DNA from: Isoetes taiwanensis
Taxonomy: Eukaryota > Streptophyta > Lycopodiopsida > Isoetales > Isoetaceae
Assembly (NCBI GenBank): GCA_021234155.1
Contig: JAJEKV010000064.1
Span: 4,650,001 to 4,714,000, forward strand
Direction: 5' to 3'
Length of the DNA: 64,000 nucleotides
The notes under the pieces were generated by a model that worked only from the letters and a program-made list of their open reading frames with translations, did no database searches and was not told where the DNA came from. The position numbers were made by a program, and so were the translations under genes. This document shows, piece after piece, positions 11,069-22,202 of this stretch (within the stretch, counting starts at the first letter, position 1; every line of letters starts with the position of its first letter).

Positions 11069-12513
11069 CTCCGCCATTCCGCGAATCGTACCTCGATTCA
11101 AGTAGCAATAGTTATAAAGTGTCGGACATGCTATACCTTCACCACCATTGTGAAACCTACACTTCTAAAGTGATCTTCCTTTCATGAGCTGGGTACTTAT
11201 AATCCAGTTTCCACCTTAGCATAGTACCTCCTTAACATGGTCTATAGTAGATAATCATAAACCGCTTCTCCATCAGATATATGGTGCTATCCAGTCTCCT
11301 TCTACATTGAATAGCAATCTAGATTCAGTAATTATTAGGTCCAGTATTTCACTTGGATACCAAACATCGTCATACCAATTTTCTCGCGTATCCATCCAAA
11401 ATAGGGATATCTTAACACTCCTTATTCCCAACATTCAGCACTTCTACTTCGAGTATGAGCCCGGGACCTCCTCAGTCATCACCATCTAACAGGCTCGATG
11501 CTTCTGCCGTGGACACCATCGTCACAACTGACCTTCTGTAATACAGGACGATTGCACAGCCATAGCACTGCCGAAAAGCGACCGGGGCGGTACCAATTAC
11601 GTCGAATATATATGTCAGCTGTACCTGTGCCCTGTAAATATAGCAGTGTCTGTATGTGTGATAAGTTTACGAAAATAGCAATAGGATAAATACGTAATTC
11701 AAATGTAAGGATATCGGGACGTCTGGTAAATCTATAAACATAACCAATGAATTAATATGTGTCCTCATCTGACTGTAATCTATGCTAAAGATAGAGAGTG
11801 TGAGTGTGGAAAGATTAAAGATAATCGAAAGGAGCGAGCTATTTAAACACATAATCAAATATAATAGAAGTAGATAAGTATGTATGTCTTACACAAACTT
11901 CGGAGGGAATAACGAGACTTAGATTAGGCTATAACAAGGTTATGAATCATAAGTCATGAACAACGTCTGTCTGTACTTAATATTAAAGTATATAGGTAAG
12001 ACTGTCTGATATAGTATAATATATAGTTGTATTAAAGGATAAGTATAACTGTCAAGGACCTATTAAATACTGAGGATAGGAACATACGAGTTCTTAAAAA
12101 CTGTAACAAAAATAGGAAAACAAAAATTTGCTACAAAATTAAAGTAGGGATGGCTGTAATGAAATGAATTACAAAGTGAAGCGGGAATATAACAACAAAT
12201 AGCAGTTCTTTATATCTATACCTATCTTTAATATATAATCAGTTACCTGTATGTATAGAAGGAACGATTTCTAAAATAGATAGACTGTGAACTCGCCACC
12301 ACGAATGAAACAGTGAGACTGTTCACTTTTGACAGTCCTAACCGATGATCATGTCTATTACAAGTCATTTCAAACTTGATCACTTTGAACATGACAACGT
12401 CTGTGTGACTTATAATCCCACGCTATCTCTTTAAGGAGGGGAGACTTCCTTCCAATGTATCATGTGTGCCCTGCAACAAGAGTAGTCTTGATGCTGAGGA
12501 CAGCATCATTTTT

Positions 12514-12526
12514 AAGGTGGGGAGAA
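12514..12526 (+). promoter_or_regulatory. Polypurine tract
   Basis: AAGGTGGGGAGAA directly precedes the right LTR. A purine-rich stretch here primes plus-strand DNA synthesis in LTR retrotransposons. Confidence 0.88.
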
Positions 12527-14098
12527 TGTGACGTTCCACATATTTATACGCATATTTAAGTATAAATACGTGACACGTCACTATGAATAATTAATGGCAC
12601 ATTAATTATTCAAAAGCTAAGGTTAGCTATGTTAATAATTAAATTATAAAGGTGGAAACCTAACCAAAACCCTAATTCGAATTTAGGGCTTATCCTAATA
12701 TTAAAAAGGGCTAAAATACCAAATTAGCTAATATTAACCAATGTAGAACATGCCACCTGGCCCAAATCGATTGGGCAAGGTAGGGTTTCCATTTTGGACA
12801 CCCAAATTAGGGCTTTTGTGCCCCAATTCAAATTGGGAGCAATTGGGGATGGAGGAGGAGGAGCAGCAGCCAGGCGCCCTTCAGTTAGTCGAGATGGAGC
12901 AGCCCAAGACCCGATTTTGTGGTTAGTCAGTAGGTTACTTTGTTGATTTATAGCATAGCACCTCTCTGTGGTGTGTTCTCTCTCTGTTTTCTCTGTGGTT
13001 TACCTGTTAGACTAACCCTTGATTGATGGTGAGTATTCTTATCTCTAGTCTCTGTACGTGCTTTGGTTGATGGTTTAGTAGTTCTTTGCTTAGTTAGCAC
13101 TCCGGATATGGGGGATTACGGGGGGTAGAGACCTCTGAGCCCATGTATTGTAGTATGCTCCTAGATAGAGCCCTGTATTATTCCCATTAGATGCGGCCTG
13201 TGCACAAGAGCCCACCGGGTCATAGATGCTATGGACTGGCTTAGCACCAGATAAGGAACACAGTGGTGAAGTGGTTGGTGGGGTCTTTGGACGAACATAA
13301 AAGGCTTCTGAGACTCCTATAGTGAGCTAGGCCTGATAGCCGGTCACGTAGAGGGCCGGGTATGGGTCTGACACTCCCTGGGTGTAGAGGTGTGACCCGT
13401 ATGGGGCACCTTGCACTTTGAGTAGATTTAGGGCGAGTAAGTCGGGTACGGATGCGGGGGTCGCTGATGCGAGCTCGCCCATGGAGCCACTGTGATTCTG
13501 GAAGGGGACGCTTCCCTGACCTGCCTCATCAGACCGGGACTTCATGAACCCCGGAGTAGGCTCAGCAGGGTGATGCCTCGAGCCTGCGTCTCCGGAAGGC
13601 TATAGCGACGCCATAGCGTGAATTGACCCATCTGCAAAGTGTGCACAGGAGGGGCGGATGGAGTGGACAACCCTAGCCAATGTTCTATGCCAGCCAACGC
13701 CATGTCAAGATTCGGTCTGCTGATCTCTTGAGACCTAGCCGTCAGTCGATCCTCACTGGAGTCTGAGCCGGGGTAGAACCATGGGTTTGGGGTGTTTTCT
13801 TAGTTTTAGATGCATATTCTTTGCCGTTGGTATTTGGATGGATGTGCCACCCTTCGTGGTGGTTATTTATATATATGATTTATGCTGTGTGCTAACCCTT
13901 GTATTCACGCTTCCACGACGTAGGAGCCCCATTGAAGGCGTGGGCCGAATGACCCCTTCGTGTCCTTCTTTCGGGCATCATATTATAGATGGCCCGAAAT
14001 AGACGGAGGGCCCTGCTCATGGCGAGTTGGTCGCCATGGGAGGGGAAAGTCCCCGTATGTATACGGCCGAGGGTCGTATATGTTCAGGGAGCGTCACA
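12527..14098 (+). repeat. Right LTR
   Basis: It starts TGTGACGTTCC and ends GCGTCACA, followed by the CTTCC target duplication. Relative to the left LTR it has lost about a dozen bases near 13470 and differs at scattered CG and CHG sites. The frame at 13781-14002 is shared with 4899-5120 of the left LTR and is probably chance, since it lies in LTR sequence. Confidence 0.92.
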
Positions 14099-14103
14099 CT
14101 TCC
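14099..14103. other. Right target-site duplication (CTTCC)
   Basis: Exact repeat of 3649-3653, immediately after the right LTR. Confidence 0.9.
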
Positions 14104-14443
14104 CGTCGCTATTTCTCGTATGGATGGAAGCATCCCATTCCATACTAGAGAGGAACTCCATTTCCAAATACGTGTAGGTGGGTGCCACTTCCACATTTTA
14201 CCCTCGGTAACTGAAGGAGGGGGCGTGAGGATGGTATGAGGACCACCTTAATCTTGACCAGCTTGACGTGCATGTCAGTTGCCTGGTAGAATATGTCCAA
14301 AGCGTTGAGATCGCATTGTATATTCACCCGAGTGTAAGCTAGTAGGTCCAGATCAGCATATATCAGCCGCCATCTGATATAGGAGGTGAGTTCCATCGCC
14401 CCATTTTCAGCAAGCCAGCTCTCTAACTGGTAAATGTACAGTC
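14104..14443 (-). pseudogene. LINE (copy B), reverse-transcriptase active-site segment
   Basis: The minus-strand frame from 14396 reads LIYADLDLLAYTRVN, then NALDIFYQATDMHVKLVKIKV. This is the YADD box and the following LDAL..FC...G..VN..KT block of a LINE reverse transcriptase. The second catalytic aspartate is replaced by leucine (YADL), so the enzyme would be inactive. It continues the LINE at 2640-3653, from which the LTR retrotransposon separates it. Confidence 0.75.
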
Positions 14444-14450
14444 CAAATAA

Positions 14451-14552
<102 letters not shown>

Positions 14553-14607
14553 GAAGTGAAGTGAAGTGTATTATTTCATCTGGTGAGACAATCAGGTCTA
14601 TTAGACG

Positions 14608-14982
14608 CTAAGAAAACACAGTCTCATAATAAAAAACAAATTCATGTGACAAGCCCTCACTGGGCTTATCATCAGGCTCTCTATCCTCTCCTTCCTCAAT
14701 CATATCCTTGTTAGCTTTTAGTATTGTCTCTCGCATTTGCAACATATCTAGCAAAAAACTAGCAACTCTTGTTGCTGGTAGCTCAAAGAACATTAGGAGA
14801 TTAGGTACATCTACATCAAACCTGTCCCGTAGAGCTTGATAGGCTGGGCATCTCAAAATTGCGTGTTCCTCACCTTCGACCTCATTTGACCAACAAACTC
14901 TACATACTCTGTATTCACGGGCAATCGTGTACCATCTCCCAACCTCCACCTCAAGCTCAAGGTGGTGTGCACTCATTCTCAT
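14608..14982 (-). pseudogene. LINE C-terminal zinc-knuckle region
   Basis: The frame reads MRMSAHHLELEVEVGRWY, then YRVCRVCWSNEVEGEEHAIL and RCPAY. The C-x2-C ... E-x-E-E-H ... R-C-P pattern is the zf-RVT-like C-terminal domain of plant LINE ORF2. It is 124 codons and ends in a stop near the element's 3' end. It is separated from the reverse-transcriptase frame by about 200 bases with a T run and frameshifts. Confidence 0.8.
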
Positions 14983-15191
14983 CCTGCATATAACGTGCCT
15001 TTTTTTTTTTTGGAAATATTTTCATTTAGATAGCCCATTTCACGCAACAGAGGGTTCATAAACTCTCTATAATGCATCATCTTCGTGCCTGGCCTACGCC
15101 ATACCCTATTCATCACTGTTTCTCTTACCCATTCCCTAATCCTGTCTTTATTACTCCCTAGATTTTCAATGCTAAGTCCCCACTTCTTCAG

Positions 15192-16124
15192 TCAGACCAT
15201 CCCATCCCCATACCACCCTTTTTCAAACGACTTCTTTTGTGCCAATCGTGGGTAACTGTCTTCATCTTGACTGCCTAACTTGCTCAAATATGTAAGAAAT
15301 TGGCATAGGGCTTCGCATTCCAGAGGAAGCATTCCGCATTCTGCCAGCATTACTTCATATGGAGTTTGTACCTTTACGCCTAGCTCTACATGTAGAAATT
15401 TCTTTTGCACTTTCTCTATTTTCTGCCATTGGTCTTGAGGCAGCCCTGGCCCCCAAACCTCACATCCATATAGAACCACTGCCTGTACTAGTGTTTTGAA
15501 AAGCATCCTCTTCAAGCTAAACTTCCATATGTTTGCTTTTGCACATTTCCTCTGCATTGCAAAGAAGGCTTTGAGCCCGCCGTTTATTCTTTGCTCCACT
15601 GTCTGATTCCACCTAAAGTGTTTGTCCACGATTAAGCCCAGGTACTTATAGGACGTCGAGATCTCAACCACGATGCCCTTATAAGTGAACTCATAGTTCT
15701 TGTCTAGCTTTGTTCCAAATATCACCACCTTGGTCTTGCTCAGGTTTACATGTAAACCCTTGGCATCACAAAAAGAAGCCAACACATCTAGGTGCTTTTG
15801 CATCCCTTCCTTACTGCGTGCAATCAGCACAATATCATCAGCATATAGCAGCAGCTGGATAACATATCCAGCAAGTGAGGTGCCACCATCGCCTAGACTG
15901 GCAACCCATTCTTCCAGTTCATCAATAAATATCCCAAATAGAGTTGGAGATAGTGGGCAACCCTGCTTAACTCCTATATTACTATCCACTTTCTCTCTAC
16001 ACTCATTCACATAAGGGAAAGAAAGTTGCACCCACACCTTTTCATATAACATTTTCACCGCATCTCTATATGCATCAGGCACATTTATTCTTTCCAGGCT
16101 GACCCATAAATTATCCCTGCACAC
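15192..16124 (-). pseudogene. LINE reverse transcriptase
   Basis: An open frame of 310 codons, the longest in the window. QGCPLSP lies at residues 54-60, the catalytic YADD at 94-97, the VNLSKTKVVIFGTK block near 130, YKYLG near 160 and VVLYGCEVWGPGLP near 215-230. The listed first codon is GTG within a frame that continues upstream through KAFDTV, so no true start is present. It is the palm, thumb and connection part of ORF2. All visible catalytic residues are intact, yet the element lacks its endonuclease. Confidence 0.9.
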
Positions 16125-16194
16125 TGTGTCAAATGCTTTGGTACAACAATCTATGAATGCAGCGAAAAGTGGCTTTCTTTTTCCCTTGACTGAG

Positions 16195-16711
16195 TAAGCA
16201 CGAATTCATTAATTAGAGAAATTTGGAATTCTCGTTTAGCATGAAATAGGTTAGCGGGTTGCCATATAGTGCAAAAACTACTACCAATTGAGTAAAAGTT
16301 GGCGTTTTTTTGCACAAATTCTGCAAATGCTTCAGTCTTATTCGGAAATATAGTTTTTACTGCTAATGCAAAGGTTCACCGCGAGTATAACGTAGTAGGA
16401 GGGAGTGTGAAAACTTCTCATAAAGAAGCTTGAACGCCGATGTTTCGAAGCTGAAAGGAGACGAAAAGAATGTGCCTTTTATTAAAACCATATGAGAGCA
16501 TTGTGTTAAAAGAAGGTACCGAGGAGCAAGGATATCACACAAAATTCAGTATTTAAAGCCATGTAATTGCTACAGAGGATCGCGGTCGCGATTATTTTTA
16601 GCATTTAACATATGGTAAAAGATATGGGTAAAGACAAAACCAAAGTTTTCGAAACAAAAGTTTTCATTGAAGGAAGTAATATACAACATAATTACTGATT
16701 GAAGGAGATAA
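16195..16711. promoter_or_regulatory. AT-rich spacer with a GC palindrome
   Basis: No gene is seen. ATCGCGGTCGCGAT at 16579-16592 matches the palindromes of the 20.4-22.2 kb array and lies just beyond the 3' end of the minus-strand unknown gene. It could mark the other end of the same element. Confidence 0.4.
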
Positions 16712-17104
16712 TTATTCTGATTGTGTTTCAGATACTTGATCAGGTATCACACCCATTTCATTGGCCATGCGATGGACATGCTCTCTACCCAATTCCATAG
16801 CTTGTATTGTGTCCATCTTTGAATAACCTGTGACCTCTGGAATCTGAACACCCATGGCGTTTGCGATGCGCTGCAGATGTGAATCAGGCTCCCATTCTTC
16901 ACTGTCCACTGCACTGCTCCCGCCTATAAGTTCGTTTTGCAGTAGCTCCGCAGCAGTAGCATTCTGAGGTGGATGATAGAGCTTCGCTTCTTCTTTGTGT
17001 ACGATGCTCCCGTGACCCAAGAACCTCATCTTGGTCAATGACCATGTTTGTTGGTCCGCTTCCATGTGCTTTGGGTCTGCATTTCCATGTGTTCTAACGC
17101 CCAC
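16712..17104 (-). pseudogene. Unknown gene, C-terminal frame
   Basis: A 130-codon acidic segment. It contains a short internal repeat, RIANAMGVQIPEVTGYSK and HRMANEMGVIPDQVSETQS, spaced about 30 residues. It ends the coding potential of the minus-strand gene. I do not recognise the fold. Confidence 0.4.
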
Positions 17105-17447
17105 GTATTCAAACTTATGTTCGCTTTGTCAAGAAAGGCATGTACCCATCAAGCTTCTCATTAAGTGCATGCAATTTTTGGAAAGTGGGCTCGTGGCTTC
17201 TATACTTTTTCCGTCTCTTCAAGCAAGCGCTTTGTTTCTTGCATTCTCTCTTAAGTAGGACTTAGCATCGAGGTTTTCCAAAATGGAACCCAACTTTGAT
17301 AGATCTGCGTGTTTTGGGTGATACCGATGTCGGGTTGAGCTGGATCGTGGTCAACATTCTCTCGCTTCGGCTCGTCCTCAAACCCATCGGCACTTGGATT
17401 GGCCATCTTATCAAGCGTTTCAAAGAACGCCCTCGAAACGGCACACT

Positions 17448-18041
17448 TTACCGAACTTTTCGAAAGCCACGCTCTTTTTTGCCTTGCATAAGAGCAACAC
17501 GAAGCCGCCCCAAAAGTAAAAAGAAATCCAGAACACAACCATCAGTCGGCACCAGCTGTTCAACAATATGGTAGGCATAGGAGGTTTTCAGCTGGCATTT
17601 CAATACAAGATCTCCTTCCATTGCCGCCCATTTGAATCTTGGTTTGCCTGTAAAAAGAGTCTGATATTTCTTTTTTATCTTCTCGTCGGCATCCTCATTA
17701 CCTGTTAGCGGCATTGGAGGCAATGGTGTTGACTTAGGAGCCTTGCCGTGTGGATATAGGTGAAGCTCCAACTCTGGTTGCACAGGTGCTACACGAACAT
17801 CACTCCTGTTAATGCACATATGACTAATAAAGTACTGATGTTCTTTCACCCTTCTTTTGCTCTCCCATCCCATTTCTTCATAGGAACCTAAAGATAGGTA
17901 GCCACCATACTGAATTTGCTTCCGGTGAACAAGCAATTGGGCAAATTCATCGAGCGCATGATAATGACCAAGTGATAAACTTTGGCATCCGTCATGGTAG
18001 CTATCCTTGTAAATAGATCTGTGTATTTCTTGCAATCCCAT
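17448..18041 (-). pseudogene. Unknown gene, segment with VLDFF motif
   Basis: The frame overlaps the next upstream frame (17888-18370), so a frameshift lies near 17950. Readable landmarks are MDEFAQ/LDEFAQLLVHRKQIQYGGYL, SYEEMGWE, HQYFISHMCINRSDVRVAPV and a proline-rich PKSTPLPPMPL. The segment ends with HIVEQLVPTDGCVLDFF. After that the frame shifts again into a serine/cysteine stretch (17251-17538) leading to the C-terminal frame. The VLDFF block is only suggestive of an AdoMet-binding motif. Confidence 0.4.
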
Positions 18042-18370
18042 ACCTTGTTTATCCCTCGGATGTCAATAAATATCAGTGTCGCATTCTCTGACACTTGGGA
18101 GGAAGTAGGGATGCCATCCTTTGTCACTGCTATGACAATATTTTTCTTTTCCTTTCTTTTTCTAGCCTCTTCTGGCTTTAGAATATTCCTGATTGGCTCC
18201 AAAAAGGCTACAGGTAGGTTACCTAGTGTATGATCCTTGTTATAGTTAGCCTTCACGTACTCTGTATCCAGATTCGATATATCCAAGATTTCTCTGCTCA
18301 TTGAAATCAGGAAAAGCCTGAAGCAATTCCTCCCAGCTATCGAAATCCTTTTGCAGCAAATTTGAGGCAT
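17888..18370 (-). pseudogene. Unknown gene, middle segment
   Basis: Contains ISNLDTEYVKANYNKDHTLG, a lysine-rich stretch (ARKRKEKKNIVIAV) and ENATLIFIDIRGINKVWDCK. The hydrophobic strand followed by D suggests an alpha/beta fold. The overlap with the frames on either side shows single-base frameshifts rather than missing exons. Confidence 0.4.
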
Positions 18371-18524
18371 AAGACAGAATTTCTCGCCTCATAAAAGTGA
18401 GGGTTCTGATGTCAGTTGCCCGTTGTTTGCAATCAAATCTCCCGTGATAACCTGACTGCACCTTTAAATAGGTCTTGCCTTCTATAATCTCATCGAAAGC
18501 ACCAGGACAACTCAGATTCGACAT
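18246..18524 (-). pseudogene. Unknown gene, upstream middle segment
   Basis: 92 codons including QSGYHGRFDCKQRATDIRTL and RREILSYASNLLQKDFDSW. It overlaps the following frame by about 120 bases and belongs to the same broken gene. Confidence 0.35.
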
Positions 18525-18758
18525 ACCTCGTAGTAACCGGAGCCGTGTCTTGTTAAAGAAGTCTTTGGATGGTTTGTCCGAAACTCACCATGATCGCCAC
18601 CGAAGTTTACGACTCACCCACTGACCGCAACTTCCATTAACTTCTTGAAAACCTTCTCATCCATAAAAATGAATTGCTTTTCATCCTTAAGCTCCTCGCG
18701 ACTTTCAAGGTGGTCGTTGCAATTTCATGGAAATCCTATGGAAGCAATTTCAAGGTCA

Positions 18759-19172
18759 TCAAGATTGCGGCCCGAACTTGGCGAGTAGAAAACAAATAAA
18801 TACCTTCCAAGCTGAAGTTTTAGCTGTCCCTATAGGTCCTTGTGGAGGGCAACCATAAGCCTTGTGCTGATGACGAAGTTGTTGCAGTTTTTCAATCAGT
18901 GGCTCTCTGTACACGGTGTTTGCAATTACTTCGTTGCATTGAATACTCAACTCTATATATTCCTTGTCTGTAAGATTTCCATTCAGCACCCTCGATCTTC
19001 TTCTAGCATATACTTTGGCAAATTCTCGTTCTTGCTTTCGAACTCGTAATTTAACCGAACAAAGGAGTTGTGCAAAGACAAAAATACTGTGGTTGCGTAA
19101 ATAATATAAAATTTCTTGCCCTTCAAATCTTCCCGATTGCTCCATGTCACCCTCCTCCCGAAAGATAGACAA
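18759..19172 (-). pseudogene. Unknown gene, basic helical segment
   Basis: 137 codons, rich in R, K, E and Q (KLRVRKQEREFAKVYARR), probably helical. A second frame overlaps it (18983-19516), so the true product switches frame near 19100. No family recognised. Confidence 0.35.
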
Positions 19173-19536
19173 CCGCCAGTCAAATCTACATAACGAAAGT
19201 GTCCAAAAGATAAAGAATTAGTTACCGGTAATAGGGTCAAACGGAACGACGCCGCTAGGGGTGAGGACCTCTGTCGGGTATGTCTTGAAGCTTTTAACCG
19301 AGTTTGAACATGGTCATTTGACCGCATTCGCGGTGTCAAGTTTGCTGGTGCAGGTTCACAATCAAAAATAGAAATCTTTGTAAACCAATTAACCCCTAAG
19401 GGGTAGAACCTTTTGAACTGTTCAAGCTTCTGAGTGGTTTGCTCTGCCATCTTGCGTTCCTCTTCGGGATTGAACTTCAACTCGACTGGAATGGCAGGTG
19501 CTTGGGGCCATGTCAATGCTAGTTTAGAGGAGGCAT

Positions 19537-19860
19537 TCAGAATCGAGGGGGTTTGAAAACTGGCTGGGTCGGGCTATCCTCACGAGGTGTCAGATTCTTA
19601 AGGCTAATTTTGAAAGGAGGGAATTTTTTTGGAATAAATCCACCAGATGTATTGCTATCTGGGGCCTTCATAGCAATAGGAAGAGTAGGGTTAACAATAC
19701 CGGAGGGGTTTATCGTGGATTGTGGTTCTTGAGCAATTTCTTTTGGTGCTGAGGTCTCTCCCAAAGTAGCAATAGGCTTCACACTCTTTTTCTTGGCCAC
19801 GGCTCTTAGCCAATTGGTGTCCATCACGGAGGGCATCTTCTCGTCCCGAACCGCTTTCAA
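19537..19860 (-). pseudogene. Unknown gene, proline-rich linker
   Basis: 107 codons with low complexity in P, K, S and T (TSAPKEIAQEPQSTINP, SGGFIPKKFPPFKISL). It reads as a disordered linker of the minus-strand gene. Confidence 0.35.
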
Positions 19861-20074
19861 GGCACAAATGGAGGCTTTTGTTCAGACAAACCATTTTCGC
19901 ATGTCGAGAACCCGAGCAATATGTCTCGCTTCCCTTTATACCGATAAAGAGAGATTCATAGGATGACAACAACCAGCCATACCCCTTAGCCGACGCTTCG
20001 GACGTTTTTCCCTCGCGGGTCGGGCTTGTTCATTTTGTCGGTTGTCATCAAAGACGGGTCATAATTGCGCCATT

Positions 20075-20362
20075 TCAAAATGTACCCTTAAACCGCAATG
20101 CTTGTGGGTCCTCAATGCCGCATATGATGGCATCTTGCACATTGTTCTTCGTGCCTTCCCACATTGCCACCACTATGCCAACTTGTTCAACGCCCCGCCT
20201 TTTTTCCGGTCCAGTAAACAGCATGTGTCCTTTTCTGCGATCACCCTTAATGTGGGGTATAGCCCAGGCAATCTCGATACACCATTTCCTTTCATTGAAG
20301 GGGTTATAATACTGGACTGGCTCGACATCTGGTCCTCGGAAGAGAGCAAGTGCTGTAAACAA
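20075..20362 (-). pseudogene. Unknown gene, N-terminal segment
   Basis: 95 codons with FTALALFRGPDVEPVQYYNP and RKWCIEIAWAIPHIKGDRR. This is the most 5' readable part, about 70 bases inside the palindrome-rich divergent intergenic region. Codon-level coherence stops above 20505. Confidence 0.35.
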
Positions 20363-20613
20363 AAGCCTGTAGTGAGTGCCTGGTAGGCTGCATAATGTGG
20401 TGCAATAAAGAGGTTTAAACTACTGTAGAGAAACGCGACCGCGATCCCCGCCAAGCGCCTAAAATAGAACTCCACACAATCGCGGCCGCGACTTTTGTGT
20501 AGCACTTAAGCACGGCAAGAAAACATCATTGTCGCAAAAATCTAATGACCTACTACACTAGTAATCGATGAACATCGCAATAAAGAAAATCTATGCTCGC
20601 CCGCATCACGTCA

Positions 20614-20850
20614 GCGATCTTGATGAGCAGCTACACTTATGAAGACCGCTATCTGGAAATTATAAAACCAATCAAGCAAGACCGCGGCCGCGATCTTGAT
20701 GAGCAGCTACACTTATGAAGAACGCTATCTAGAAATTATAAAACCTATCAAGCAAGACCGCGACCGCGATCTTGCCGAAAGCATCTATACTTATGAAAAC
20801 AATAGAAGTTTTAGTAGGCAAGATCGTGGGCCGCGATCTTGCCGAGCTGA
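20614..20850. repeat. 76-bp tandem repeat carrying the palindromes
   Basis: Units start GCGATCTTGATGAGCAG at 20614 and 20690, and GCGATCTTGCCGA at 20766 and 20833. Spacings are 76, 76 and 67 bp. Each junction holds one AAGACCGCGGCCGCGATCTT-like palindrome. The plus frame at 20696-20971 is a reading of this repeat and is probably not a gene. Confidence 0.85.
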
Positions 20851-20859
20851 AATGTTAGA

Positions 20860-22150
20860 AAATACCTTCTCGAGGGAGTCCTTAGGTGCCATGGGATCGG
20901 GCTACCGGTTCAAGCATTTAAATATGGGTTTTTTGGAGTGGGTGGGGAGCCGGAGGTCGATAGGCGCTTAGGCGCCGAATGAAATCGCTGAGTAGAAATT
21001 AGTTTTTGAATGTTTTGAGTTTCAATTTATAGAACGCGCCGTGAAATTAAATGCCCGCCCCTCATGATGGCGCGTGAAAAACGTGCCGCCCATAATGGCG
21101 CCAGACGGGCACGTAATAATTACCACGTACGGCCGCCGTATTTATTCCCCTCGACATTAATGCGGTCGCGAATATATACCCGTCCGGAAAGGCCAAGAAC
21201 CCGCATTTAAAGGTCTTTATCCACTTAGACGTCCGCGTTCAATTCGGGTCATAATTTCGACTCGACACTTTATCCTACCCATAAATGCCTCCAAAATATC
21301 CGGTTACACGACGGACCAAATGACCGCAAAATTTGAATTCGAGAACAAACCAATTCGAAAGCGGGGAAAAGCCAATTCAAATTTCATTGTTTTGCAAGAT
21401 CTTCGAGGCGCCGAGCTGCGCCTAAGCCGGGCCAAGTTTGGGCAAGGATTTGCCGCTGTAATTCGCGATCCATTGAAGGCGCCGACGAGGGCGCCGATAA
21501 TCCGCTTGCAATCCGCCACTACACACTCGAATTCTGCAATCGCATCAATTCGTGGTTTCTCCCGAGGTAAAAGGCCTATTCTCGATGCATATCCTCATCA
21601 AGTGAATGACGTGATCAAGAATGCAATCAATTTCAATTATAACAAAGAACCTCCGAAGTCTCGCAGACTAACATTCACTATGTATTGCATGGATTGATAA
21701 GATACCTCCCGATACTTTGTTGCAACTATGTAAAAATAGATGTTCTAAGCAAAAAGGCACTCGGGTGTGTTTATTATACAATGTAAACGTGTTTCAAGTA
21801 TATACTTTCTTTTCTATGTGGATGAAACTAAACATCGCTTTTATGACACTAAACACCGTGATTCTGCGGAGGTAGGAGTAATGCCTTATTCGTAAGTCAA
21901 TCGCTTAACTTTGGTGTTCCACGAGATCGCTGGTCGCGATACCTTCAACCATCTACACTTGCTATTGACCAAAGAACTCCCAGATATCGATAACTTAGAG
22001 TTGAACCCACTAGCTAGCCCTCAAATTTGATTTGCACGAAGTTCTTATTGAAACAGCTAGTGTGAATGCTTGTAACTAGCGCGACCGGCGTTCTTACCCA
22101 TGCTCGATAAGATCGCGGGTGGCGAATGTCGCGGACCATTTCTTATTTTT
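20860..22150. other. Divergent intergenic region
   Basis: Apart from the palindromes it holds an imperfect repeat of CATGATGGCGCG and CATAATGGCGCC (21065-21100) and one plus frame described next. No clear TATA box is visible for either gene, only AT-rich stretches around 21030 and 21285. Confidence 0.4.
21320..21697 (+). CDS. Hypothetical 125-aa basic protein
   Basis: ATG-initiated open frame rich in R, K and A (NKPIRKRGKANSNFIVLQ; APTRAPIIRLQSATTHS), with a TATAAATG-like TCATAAATGCC about 40 bases upstream (the sequence reads CCCATAAATGC). It lies upstream of, and on the same strand as, the DUF7869-like gene and could be its first exon or a separate small gene. No family recognised. A chance frame cannot be excluded. 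Confidence 0.3.
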   Translation: MTAKFEFENKPIRKRGKANSNFIVLQDLRGAELRLSRAKFGQGFAAVIRDPLKAPTRAPIIRLQSATTHSNSAIASIRGFSRGKRPILDAYPHQVNDVIKNAINFNYNKEPPKSRRLTFTMYCMD

Positions 22151-22202
22151 TAGTTCATATTTTTGTAGTGGTTTATGATCACGTTGCTTTCTCGCTCACT
22201 AG

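Larger units (their letters stand above)
5236..12513 (+). other. Non-coding interior of the LTR element
   Basis: Some 7.3 kb of mixed composition with dense stops in all frames. Visible structures are listed separately: two tRNA-like units, a 27-bp minisatellite, simple repeats, and a 430-bp LTR fragment. The reading frames at 10165-10609 and 11307-11858 have no recognisable motif and I do not regard them as genes. Confidence 0.7.
3654..14098 (+). mobile_element. Complete non-coding LTR retrotransposon (LARD-like)
   Basis: Two direct LTRs of 1568 and 1572 bp begin TGTGACGTTCC and end GCGTCACA. They are flanked by CTTCC on both sides. A primer-binding site follows the left LTR and a purine tract precedes the right LTR, giving plus orientation. 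The 7.3-kb interior has no reading frame longer than about 135 codons and no gag, protease, reverse transcriptase or integrase motif that I can find. Known class: large retrotransposon derivatives, which have LTRs and a long non-coding interior and depend on proteins from other elements. A fully decayed autonomous element is the alternative. It sits inside the LINE whose halves are at 2640-3653 and 14104-14443. Confidence 0.9.
16712..20505 (-). pseudogene. Decayed unknown gene, weak methyltransferase-like C-terminal motif
   Basis: Several minus-strand frames follow each other in a consistent order with changes of frame between them, as expected of one long gene with frameshifts or introns. 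From 5' to 3' they are 20075-20362, 19537-19860, 18759-19172, 18246-18524, 17888-18370, 17448-18041 and 16712-17104. The joined part after 18000 ends in HIVEQLVPTDGCVLDFF, which resembles motif I (VLDxFxG) of AdoMet-dependent DNA methyltransferases. The glycine loop is not clean and I see no DPPY, so this is a weak clue. The protein is not otherwise recognised. Its neighbour on the right runs the other way and is DUF7869-like. Confidence 0.45.

Noticed and set aside
17448-17560. Firm assignment of a DNA methyltransferase
   Set aside because: Only a VLDFF block resembles motif I; no DPPY or glycine-rich loop can be read, so it is kept as a weak clue.
20614-20850. CRISPR-like array
   Set aside because: Only four units, with the repeat covering the whole 76-bp period and no variable spacers; the context is eukaryotic.
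20696-20971. Plus-strand 91-codon frame
   Set aside because: It reads through the 76-bp repeat, and its first part repeats itself; no domain.
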